From positions 1-5,229 of the forward strand of contig JAQXIG010000031.1 in the NCBI GenBank assembly GCA_029007685.1: a stretch of DNA of 5,229 nucleotides, read 5' to 3'. The notes under the pieces are model-generated. The model saw only the letters and a list, made by a program, of their open reading frames with translations. It did no database searches and was not told the DNA's origin. The stretch comes from a bacterium. Its GTDB lineage: Bacteria; Bacillota_I; Bacilli_A; RF39; UBA660. Made by a program: the position numbers and the translations under genes. This document shows positions 1 through 5,116 of this stretch, piece after piece; positions within the stretch are counted from its first letter, which is position 1; each line of letters starts with the position of its first letter.

Positions 1-1386
1 ATTGATGATGCGATTTCTATTGAGAAATTAGAAAATGGTCATTATCGTTTGGGGGTTCATATTGCTGATGTTAGTTACTATGTTGAGGAAGATAGTCCAC
101 TTGATGTTAATGCTATGAATCGAGGTACTAGTGTCTATTTAGTGGACCGAGTAATTCCAATGCTTCCGCATCAGCTTTCTAATGGGATTTGTTCTTTAAA
201 TGAGGGAGTAGATCGCTTGGCTGTTTCTTGTATTATGGAAATTGATGAAAGGGCTAGAATTGTAGATTATGATATTAAGGAAAGTGTTATTTGTTCTCGT
301 AAAAAAATGACTTATACAGCAGTTAATTCTATTTTAGAAAACAATATTATACCAGACGGGTATGCAGAGTTTGTACCAACTTTAAAATTGATGGCAGAAT
401 TAGCAGAGATTTTAAGACGAGAAAAATTAGCTAGAGGTTATTTGGACTTTGATGTTGACGAGGCTAAAATTATTGTTGATGAAAATTGTCATCCGATTGA
501 TATTAAAGTACGTGAACGTGGTGTTGGGGAAAACTTAATTGAAGATTTTATGATTATTGCGAATGAATGTATTGCAACTCATATTTTTTATCTGGATTTA
601 GTTGGAATCTACCGTATTCATGAAGTTCCAGAGGAAGAAAAAATTAGAGAATTTTTATCTTATATTGGTACTTTAGGTTATTCTTATCATGGTAATGTTA
701 AGGATGTTAGTCCTAAAGTAGTGCAGGGAATTTTGAACTTCTTGAAAGATAAAAAAGAATGTAAAATTTTATCTAGTTTGTTATTAAGAAGTATGAAAAA
801 AGCAGTTTATAGTACTAATAATGTTGGTCATTATGGGCTAGCTAGTAAAATTTATACACATTTTACTTCTCCTATTCGTCGTTACCCTGATACGACTATT
901 CATCGTCTATTAAAGAAATATGTATTTCATCCTGATATAAATGTTGATTCGTTACATCATTTGGAATCAAAACTTGTTTTCATTGCTGAAAATTCTTCTT
1001 TGCGTGAGCGTGCTTCTATTAATTGTGAACGTGAAGTTGAGGATATGAAAATGGCTGAATATATGGAAGATCATATTGGAGAAGAATTTGATGGTATGAT
1101 TGCCAGTCTTACTAATTTTGGGATGTTTATTCAATTGGATAATTTAGTGGAAGGGATGTGTCGTTATCAAGATATGAATGATTATTTTCATTTTGATGAA
1201 AAAACAATGACGGTTAGTGGTGAGAGAACTCATGTTTGTTATCATCTTGGAGATAAGGTTAGGGTAAGAGTAGTTGCTGCCTCTAAAGAGATGCAAACGA
1301 TTGATTTTAAAATTGTGGATCGTAATCATTTGGATTTGAATTCTTCAGAATCAAAAAATAAAAATTTTAGTTTAGAGAAAATGTAA
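1..1386 (+). CDS. rnr: Ribonuclease R, 3' part (5' end outside window)
   Basis: RNase R is a processive 3'-5' exoribonuclease of the RNase II/RNB family. It degrades structured RNA and, in trans-translation, the non-stop mRNA released by tmRNA-SmpB. The frame is open from base 1 and gives 461 residues before TAA at 1384-1386. It opens with IDDAIS, the end of the RNB catalytic Asp cluster, so the cold-shock domains and the first RNB residues lie upstream. Further RNB landmarks are GENLIEDFMIIANE (about 526-567), YRIHEVP (about 610-630) and the hallmark TSPIRRYPD (865-891). An S1 RNA-binding domain follows from about 1078 to 1320 (GEEFDGMIASLTNFGMFIQL), then a short polar tail. The RNB motifs are intact, so the enzyme should be active. 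An internal TTG at 49 is not the start, because conserved RNB sequence continues upstream of it. The stop lies 2 nt before the next gene, which suggests an operon. The rnr-smpB-ssrA neighbourhood is known from Bacilli. Confidence 0.97.
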   Translation: MDDAISIEKLENGHYRLGVHIADVSYYVEEDSPLDVNAMNRGTSVYLVDRVIPMLPHQLSNGICSLNEGVDRLAVSCIMEIDERARIVDYDIKESVICSRKKMTYTAVNSILENNIIPDGYAEFVPTLKLMAELAEILRREKLARGYLDFDVDEAKIIVDENCHPIDIKVRERGVGENLIEDFMIIANECIATHIFYLDLVGIYRIHEVPEEEKIREFLSYIGTLGYSYHGNVKDVSPKVVQGILNFLKDKKECKILSSLLLRSMKKAVYSTNNVGHYGLASKIYTHFTSPIRRYPDTTIHRLLKKYVFHPDINVDSLHHLESKLVFIAENSSLRERASINCEREVEDMKMAEYMEDHIGEEFDGMIASLTNFGMFIQLDNLVEGMCRYQDMNDYFHFDEKTMTVSGERTHVCYHLGDKVRVRVVAASKEMQTIDFKIVDRNHLDLNSSESKNKNFSLEKM

Positions 1387-1388
1387 GT

Positions 1389-2408
1389 ATGAAAAAACGG
1401 ATTTTTGCATGTTATTTTTTAGTATTATGTTTACTTTTTGTGGAATTAATGGGCTTGATTATATATTGTACTATTGGTGATAAATATTCTGAAAATTTGG
1501 AAAAAGTGGAATCTAAAATTGAAGAAAGAGAACCTGTTTTAGAAGTTCCAATTATAGAAAAATCCTCTTTGTTTATGGTAGGAGATGTCTTGATTCATGG
1601 GGCTGTATATGCAGATGCTGATATGGGTAATGGGTATGACTTTACGCCGATGTTGGAAGAATTTGAAGAAATTGTTGCGTCTCATGATTTGTCTTTTTAT
1701 AATCAGGAAAGCATTTTAGGTGGGTCTCAGCTTGGTGTATCTAGTTATCCACGATTTAATTCTCCTGATGAAGTTGGGGATGCTTTTAGAGAGGTTGGAT
1801 TTAATTTGGTTTCTTTAGCAAACAATCATACGTTAGATAAGGGGGAACAAGCTATTTTAAATTCTAAACATTATTGGGATTCTCATCATATTTATACGGC
1901 TGGATCTTATTCATCATGGAATGATAGAAATACGATTCGAATTAAAGAAGTGAACGGGATTCGTTATGTCATGTTTGCTTATACCGATCATACTAATGGT
2001 CTTTTAGTTCCTTCTGGAAAGGAATATTTAGTGGATGTTTATTCAGAAGCTAAAGTTAAAGCTGATGTTGAAACTGTTCGTGATCAAGTTGACGTTGTTT
2101 TGGTTTCGATGCATTGGGGTGATGAGTATTCTCATAGTGTTAGTAATAGGCAACGTCAAATTGCATCACAATTAGCTAGTTTAGGTGTTGATATTATTAT
2201 TGGGCATCATCCTCATGTTGTGGAGCCTATTGAATATTTAGGAGATACTTTGGTAATATATTCTTTGGGTAACTTTCTGTCAGCTCAAAGGGGAGTTGAA
2301 AAATTAACAGGGTTGATGGTTTCTTTGGATATTGTAAAGACCACTTATCAAGGAGTGGTTGATATTTCTTTGAATAATATTAAAGTGGGGCTTACTTATA
2401 CTCAATAG
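1389..2408 (+). CDS. CapA/PGA_cap family membrane-anchored protein, ended early by a frame change
   Basis: The CapA (PGA_cap) family has a metallophosphatase-like fold and is linked to poly-gamma-glutamate or capsule export; many members in Firmicutes have no proven function. The 339-residue frame has one N-terminal membrane anchor (residues 5-27, no clear cleavage site) and a charged linker (31-58). The domain then shows family motifs: GD at 65-66, NQE at 105-107 (usually NLE), NNH at 145-147, HWGDEY at 242-247, GHHPHVVEP at 272-280 and YSLGNF at 291-296. The domain should therefore lie outside the membrane. The frame stops at TAG 2406-2408, but a typical CapA C-terminal tail continues in the +1 frame to 2553, so this product lacks about 49 residues. 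All core motifs lie before the break, so activity may survive. The ATG is 2 nt after rnr, behind a weak Shine-Dalgarno (GAGAA), so translation may depend on coupling with rnr. No poly-gamma-glutamate synthesis genes are visible here, so a role in capsule is not supported. Confidence 0.85.
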   Translation: MKKRIFACYFLVLCLLFVELMGLIIYCTIGDKYSENLEKVESKIEEREPVLEVPIIEKSSLFMVGDVLIHGAVYADADMGNGYDFTPMLEEFEEIVASHDLSFYNQESILGGSQLGVSSYPRFNSPDEVGDAFREVGFNLVSLANNHTLDKGEQAILNSKHYWDSHHIYTAGSYSSWNDRNTIRIKEVNGIRYVMFAYTDHTNGLLVPSGKEYLVDVYSEAKVKADVETVRDQVDVVLVSMHWGDEYSHSVSNRQRQIASQLASLGVDIIIGHHPHVVEPIEYLGDTLVIYSLGNFLSAQRGVEKLTGLMVSLDIVKTTYQGVVDISLNNIKVGLTYTQ

Positions 2409-2553
2409 TGATTATGTGAATGGATATCGTACTAATTTTAAAGTCTACCCTTATCAAAAATTAAATGATTTGATTTTACCAAATTATCAAATGTATTATA
2501 ATAAATATATGGATTTTGTTTTGCAAAATAAGTTGAATATTGAAAGATGGTGA
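2404..2553 (+). pseudogene. Out-of-frame C-terminal tail of the CapA-like gene
   Basis: From AAT at 2404 the +1 frame encodes 49 residues beginning NSDYVNGYRTNFKVYPYQKL and ending IERW, then TGA at 2551-2553. CapA proteins of Firmicutes commonly end with a segment of the type YNSDY...FKVYPF.KL...ILPNY...Y, so this is the missing tail of the preceding gene. The joined product would be about 387 residues, normal for the family. The tail has no start codon of its own, and its TGA lies only 4 nt before the smpB GTG, which fits the original operon spacing. The change is a net +1 (one extra base, or two lost) around 2400-2404. The site is not a homopolymer and I see no convincing slippery sequence. 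A recent mutation is most likely; an assembly error is possible. Confidence 0.75.
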
Positions 2554-2557
2554 TGTA

Positions 2558-3001
2558 GTGGAAATATTAAATAGAGTAGCTAGACATGATTATTTTATTG
2601 AAGATGAATATGAATGTGGAATGGTACTTAAGGGTACTGAGATTAAATCTATTCGAGATGGAAAGGCTAATATTAAAGATAGCTATGCAATTATTCGTAA
2701 TGGAGAATGTTTTTTATTAAATATGTTTATTAGTCCTTATAAAGAGGGAAATATTTTTAATCATCAGGAGACTCGAACCAGAAAGTTATTGCTTCATAAA
2801 GGTGAGATTCTTAAGCTTCATAATAAGATTCGTTTGGAGGGATATGCACTTATTCCTTTGAAAGTTTATTTTGTGAAAGGACGGGCTAAGCTTTTACTTG
2901 GGTTATGTAAAGGTAAGAAAGCTTATGATAAGAGAGAATCTTTGAAAGAGAAAGATATGAAAAGACAAATAGCACGAGCTAATAAGGAGAGATATAGATG
3001 A
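2558..3001 (+). CDS. smpB: SsrA-binding protein SmpB
   Basis: SmpB binds the tRNA-like domain of tmRNA and brings it to ribosomes stalled on non-stop mRNA; its C-terminal tail occupies the empty mRNA channel. The 147-residue product has the family pattern along its length: ARHDYFIEDEYECGMVLKGT (8-27), EIKSIRDGKANIKDSYA (28-44), the RKLLLHK segment (75-81), GYALIPLKVYF (95-105), KGRAKLLLGLCKGKKAYDKR (107-126) and a basic tail (ESLKEKDMKRQIARANKERYR, 127-147). GTG at 2558 is chosen because the family starts a few residues before the ARHDYFI motif and because it lies 4 nt after the TGA of the CapA tail. An in-frame TTG at 2540 would overlap capA and add six residues not typical of SmpB. The Shine-Dalgarno is weak, so translational coupling is likely. 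TGA (2999-3001) overlaps the next ATG. Length and tail appear complete. Confidence 0.95.
   Translation: MEILNRVARHDYFIEDEYECGMVLKGTEIKSIRDGKANIKDSYAIIRNGECFLLNMFISPYKEGNIFNHQETRTRKLLLHKGEILKLHNKIRLEGYALIPLKVYFVKGRAKLLLGLCKGKKAYDKRESLKEKDMKRQIARANKERYR
2984..2989 (+). promoter_or_regulatory. Ribosome binding site AAGGAG for the 152-aa gene
   Basis: AAGGAG lies inside the end of smpB, 8 nt before ATG 2998. It is the strongest Shine-Dalgarno in the upstream operon, so this small gene is probably well translated in addition to being coupled through the ATGA overlap. Confidence 0.75.
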
Positions 3002-3456
3002 AAAATGATCAAGAGTATATTATTGTAGAAATTATTCCAGAGGCTATCTCTCCTGATAAGGGGAATCTTGTGCAGATATCAGCTCTTCGTTTGAAAGGGT
3101 TACAACTATTAGATCGTTTTGATTGTCGTTTGAGTGAAGATAAGATTTGCAATTTAGACATCAGAGAATTAATTTCTTATGATGTGGATAAATTTCAATA
3201 TTTTGATTCAACTAAGTCCTTATTAGATTCTTTTCAGAAATGGGTTGTTGATCTTCCTATATATATATTGGATAATGAGTATACAAAAAATTTTTTAGCT
3301 AGTATTTCTAATGAGAAGCGGATGATTCATGATGTTTTAGGAATGGAATATAGTGATGATTTTATTGATAAGATCATTGATAAATATCATTTAGAACCGA
3401 GTAATTATATTGTAGATTTATTATATGAAGCTTTTATTTATGAAAGTAATCATTAG
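2998..3456 (+). CDS. Small DEDD exonuclease-like protein, catalytic residues apparently lost
   Basis: This 152-residue protein has no certain family assignment. Its N-terminus (YIIVEIIPEAISPDKGNLVQ, 7-26, then ISALRLKGLQLLDRF, 27-41) follows the spacing of the Exo I motif of DnaQ/DEDD 3'-5' exonucleases (typically hhDhETTGLSP...hQIuAhhh.....hDRF). The acidic pair is changed: D aligns with E11 and E aligns with I13. LDNEYTKNFL (91-100) could be a remnant of Exo II (HN..FD..FL). The last 20 residues (LEPSNYIVDLLYEAFIYE) sit where Exo III would be and lack the His. This suggests an exonuclease fold kept for binding rather than catalysis, but that is inference from motif spacing. The start is fixed by ATGA overlap with smpB and by AAGGAG upstream. 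No signal peptide or membrane segment is seen. The frame is intact and ends in TAG, with codon use like its neighbours. Its position next to smpB suggests a link to ribosome rescue or RNA decay, unproven. Confidence 0.7.
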   Translation: MKNDQEYIIVEIIPEAISPDKGNLVQISALRLKGLQLLDRFDCRLSEDKICNLDIRELISYDVDKFQYFDSTKSLLDSFQKWVVDLPIYILDNEYTKNFLASISNEKRMIHDVLGMEYSDDFIDKIIDKYHLEPSNYIVDLLYEAFIYESNH

Positions 3457-4007
3457 TTTTTTATGGGGTGTTGGTTATATTAGGAATAATGTTTTTTCAC
3501 TTTATGATAGCATGATGTGGTATATTAGTTATGTTATATTGAAAAGGTTATGGAGTATGGTTTGTTGTTGTAGCCTTTCATGATAGTGAATGTTATATTA
3601 GTACGGATTATCATGGAAAATTATCTTCTCAAATTATGGAAACTGGTTCTTTTATTTAGAACTCTTTTTCTAATGATAGGCTTCATTTACGAAGGAATCT
3701 ATCATTGATTATCGAGGATCCTTGGAATATGAACCAAGCAATATTTATGGTAATATTTTTTTGTTAGTAGATAGAGTTGTTATAATTGATGGTATTTCAG
3801 GTAGTACTCATGATTATACTTTAGAAAATTTTTCATAATTACTTTGGAAGGAAAATCTTCTAAATAGCTATCAGTATATTGAAAATAAATCTGGGAAAAG
3901 CAATTATGGAATTTTTATATTCCTAATTCTATGTTGGATCATTTTTACAAGTTGTTCGTTTTTATTTGTTTTATTCTGAACTTTTTGAACAAGATTTATA
4001 CTATTAG
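3440..4007 (+). pseudogene. Decayed protein gene of unknown identity between the DEDD-like gene and ssrA
   Basis: No intact gene fills this stretch, yet coding-like pieces follow one another in different frames. An ATG at 3440, overlapping the end of the preceding gene, opens a 47-codon frame (MKVIISFLWGVGYIRNN..., stop TGA 3581). A second frame gives a hydrophobic stretch (VLVILGIMFFHFMIA) with two TGA stops, then GYGVWFVVVAFHDSECYIST running to TAG 3657. A third frame is open 3680-3838 (contains IIDYRGSLEYEPSNIYGNIF, then LLVDRVVIIDGISGS) and continues beyond TAA 3836 into LLWKENLLNSYQYIENKSGK. A last shift gives VVRFYLFYSELFEQDLYY, stop TAG 4005-4007. The sum is about 185-190 codons, consistent with one former gene having an N-terminal membrane or signal segment, broken by several frameshifts and nonsense changes. 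I do not recognise the family. The start overlap suggests it was the last gene of the rnr operon. Confidence 0.5.
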
Positions 4008-4024
4008 ACTGGCATTTTTTTTGG

Positions 4025-4053
4025 TTGAAAAAATATGATTATCATGATATAAT
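4025..4053 (+). promoter_or_regulatory. ssrA promoter, sigma-A type
   Basis: A -35 box TTGAAA (4025-4030) and a perfect -10 box TATAAT (4048-4053) are separated by exactly 17 nt. The -10 is preceded by TGA (TGn, 4045-4047), an extended -10 element. Initiation is expected near 4060, giving a short leader before the mature tmRNA 5' end at 4065, which RNase P would remove. This indicates strong constitutive transcription independent of the upstream operon. Confidence 0.88.
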
Positions 4054-4064
4054 CTGATATACAT

Positions 4065-4415
4065 GGGGATGTTTAGGTTTCGACGGGATTAATAGGGCTT
4101 AAATGGCAAGTAGATGGCAATCTTAAAATGCATCAGTTAAATATAACTGGAAACAATTATTCAATGGCTTACGCTGCTTAATTAGCAATATAGCGTGGCG
4201 CTTCTTTAATAGTTTTACCTACGAACTATCTAGGAGGCTCGATTTGGTAGGTTATATTATTATCTAGTCTTGAGATGATAATGAATTTTAAAGACTGGCT
4301 ATGGAATAGTTCGTTAACTAATGGTTTCATAGTAAGATTTTTTAGTTAACTAAACTTGTAGAAGTTTATGATCCATTAATTTCGGACACGAGTTCGATTC
4401 TCGTCATCTCCACCA
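4065..4415 (+). ncRNA. ssrA: Transfer-messenger RNA (tmRNA, one-piece)
   Basis: tmRNA acts first as an alanyl-tRNA and then as mRNA to free stalled ribosomes and tag the unfinished protein for proteolysis. The 351-nt gene has all end signatures. The acceptor stem pairs GGGGATG (4065-4071) with CATCTCC (4405-4411), and its third pair is G-U, the alanine identity element. The conserved GGTTTCGACGGG of the D-loop region lies at 4076-4087. The T-arm is ACGAG / TTCGATT / CTCGT (4388-4404). A discriminator A and an encoded CCA (4413-4415) follow. The tag frame is at 4149-4181 and pseudoknot-forming sequence fills the rest. The order of both halves is normal, so it is not a permuted two-piece form. 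It has its own promoter and terminator. SmpB and RNase R, encoded upstream, are its partners. The 5' end follows the acceptor pairing. Confidence 0.97.
4149..4181 (+). other. tmRNA tag-peptide reading frame, GNNYSMAYAA
   Basis: After the ATAACT that typically precedes the resume codon, the frame reads GGA AAC AAT TAT TCA ATG GCT TAC GCT GCT TAA. It encodes GNNYSMAYAA, added after the alanine carried by tmRNA (full tag AGNNYSMAYAA). The resume codon is GGA (Gly) rather than the common GCA; some Bacillus tags also begin with Gly. The end AYAA replaces the usual ALAA or LAA, keeping the final Ala-Ala that ClpXP-type proteases recognise. The frame choice is supported by the double Ala and TAA at the expected place. 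Confidence 0.9.
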
Positions 4416-4425
4416 GATTGATAGG

Positions 4426-4448
4426 AAACTCGGACACATCCTGAGTTT
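4426..4448 (+). other. Hairpin just downstream of ssrA
   Basis: AAACTCGGA (4426-4434) and TCC-T-GAGTTT (4439-4448) can pair around a CACA loop, with one bulged T at 4442. It lies 10 nt after the encoded CCA and before the intrinsic terminator, so it could help 3' trimming of the tmRNA precursor. It has no T-tract and is not itself a terminator. It contains TCGGACAC (4430-4437), which also occurs at the T-arm (4382-4389). Confidence 0.5.
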
Positions 4449-4462
4449 AAGTAATAGATTTG

Positions 4463-4487
4463 CTAACTAGAAATAGTTAGTTTTTTT
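4463..4487 (+). terminator. Intrinsic terminator of ssrA
   Basis: A perfect 7-bp stem CTAACTA / TAGTTAG (4463-4469 and 4474-4480) closed by a GAAA tetraloop is followed directly by seven T (4481-4487). It ends the ssrA transcript about 70 nt past the mature 3' end. It also isolates the following ORFs from ssrA transcription. Confidence 0.88.
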
Positions 4488-4517
4488 CTACTTAAAACGA
4501 AAGGATGAGTGATAATT

Positions 4518-4763
4518 ATGTTTGAGATAGAAACAAAAGAACTAAAAATAAGTGATGAACTTAATAGAAAGATAGATATGATATGTCGGTTTGCTTGTGT
4601 TAAGTATGAATTTATACCAGGTAATATTAAATCAATAAAAAATACCAATATTGCCTATGTAAAGCCTCATATCTTAAAAGTTAAAGGAAATGATTACTTA
4701 ATACTAGAAGAATGTGAAGAGGTCTTTATAAATGGCTATAATAAGAAAATCATAACTCTATAG
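4518..4763 (+). CDS. Short ORF, N-terminal part of a probably frameshifted accessory protein
   Basis: The 81-residue frame starts at ATG 4518 (MFEIETKELKISDELNRKID...) with AAGGA 12 nt upstream (4501-4505). A GTG at 4509 is too close to that site. It contains a compact hydrophobic/charged stretch ending ILKVKGNDYLILEECEEVFI, with no membrane segment and no motif I can name. The frame ends at TAG 4761, but the frame-2 sequence from 4745 continues as a long coiled coil with matching composition. The two are best read as one gene of about 190 codons split by loss of one base in the A-run at 4746-4749. The layout, a small globular part, coiled coil and basic K-F..V..FI..KI tail, is reminiscent of C-terminal regions of Mob/Pre plasmid mobilisation proteins, without the relaxase domain. 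That resemblance is weak. No promoter is evident and a terminator lies just upstream, so expression is doubtful. Confidence 0.5.
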   Translation: MFEIETKELKISDELNRKIDMICRFACVKYEFIPGNIKSIKNTNIAYVKPHILKVKGNDYLILEECEEVFINGYNKKIITL

Positions 4764-5089
4764 AAGATTTAAGAAAACGAGTTAAAACTCAAAATGAAGA
4801 AATAAATGATTTAAGATATGATTTAAATAACAAAGAGAATGAAACATCATCTTTAAAATCTAAAATAAAAGATTTAAAAGATACAATAGATTACTTGAAA
4901 GATAAATTTCAAAGAGTAGTAAAATTCATTCACGATAAAATACATGGTATATTTGGTGATAAAGACGATAAATATAAAGAAATGGCTGACAATTTATTTA
5001 TTAATGGTATTATGGACGAAAATGAATATACTAGTGTATCAATAAAAAAAATCGTGATGATTTTGAACGATAAATACATTATTATATGA
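4745..5089 (+). pseudogene. Coiled-coil tail displaced in frame from the preceding ORF (Mob/Pre-like C-terminus?)
   Basis: Frame 2 is open from 4745 to TGA 5087-5089 (114 codons), with no ATG until about 4981 and no ribosome binding site, so it is not an independent gene. It encodes NSIEDLRKRVKTQNEEINDL followed by a heptad-like pattern of Leu/Ile with Lys/Glu/Asp up to about 4900, a parallel coiled coil by appearance. Next come the segment DKFQRVVKFIHDKIHGIFGD and an acidic C-terminal stretch. Adding one A to the A-run at 4746-4749 joins it smoothly to the 4518 frame (...NGYNKK + NHNSIEDL...). Such a coiled coil plus FIHDKI-type tail occurs in plasmid recombination/mobilisation proteins of gut Firmicutes. 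I hold this at low confidence, because coiled coils match many families. Confidence 0.45.
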
Positions 5090-5095
5090 TATAAT
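5085..5095 (+). promoter_or_regulatory. Probable extended -10 promoter for the last ORF
   Basis: TATAAT at 5090-5095 is preceded by TGA (5087-5089), forming an extended -10 that overlaps the stop of the coiled-coil frame. TTGAAC at 5063-5068 is 21 nt upstream of this box, too far to be a normal -35. A second possible -10, TATGAT (5085-5090), sits 16 nt from it. Initiation near 5102 would leave a very short leader before the ribosome binding site. Confidence 0.45.
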
Positions 5096-5104
5096 TATGA
5101 TAAT

Positions 5105-5111
5105 GGAGGTG
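5105..5111 (+). promoter_or_regulatory. Strong ribosome binding site GGAGGTG
   Basis: GGAGGTG matches the 16S anti-Shine-Dalgarno nearly perfectly. GGAGG lies 7 nt before ATG 5117, fixing the start of the last ORF. Confidence 0.85.
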
Positions 5112-5116
5112 TTTCA

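Noticed and set aside
49..51. TTG at 49 as the start of the first gene
   Set aside because: The same frame is open upstream to base 1 and encodes IDDAIS, a conserved RNase R catalytic segment, so the gene begins before the window.
1144..1329. 61-codon open frame on the minus strand
   Set aside because: It lies fully inside the S1 domain of rnr, has no RBS or family features, and is a shadow frame.
2397..2408. Programmed +1 frameshift in the CapA-like gene
   Set aside because: No slippery P-site codon, no upstream Shine-Dalgarno-like stimulator and no downstream structure are evident, so mutation or error is simpler.
2540..2557. TTG at 2540 as the smpB start
   Set aside because: It would overlap the capA tail and add six residues not typical of SmpB. 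GTG 2558 fits the family length and the 4-nt gap.
3457..3660. TGA read as Trp (code 4), which would open the region after the DEDD-like gene
   Set aside because: smpB ends in TGA in an ATGA overlap, the CapA tail ends in TGA right before smpB, and Trp is written TGG throughout. TAG and TAA stops also break the region.
4015..4022. Run of eight T before the ssrA promoter as an operon terminator
   Set aside because: No stem of useful length precedes it. It may be a leftover, but a terminator cannot be supported.
4509..4517. GTG at 4509 as the start of the ORF after ssrA
   Set aside because: It is only 3 nt from the AAGGA site, while ATG 4518 is at a workable 12 nt.
4463..4648. 61-codon open frame on the minus strand with a hydrophobic stretch
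   Set aside because: It runs through the ssrA terminator and opposite the 4518 ORF. Its hydrophobicity comes from reading Lys/Asn codons in reverse complement.
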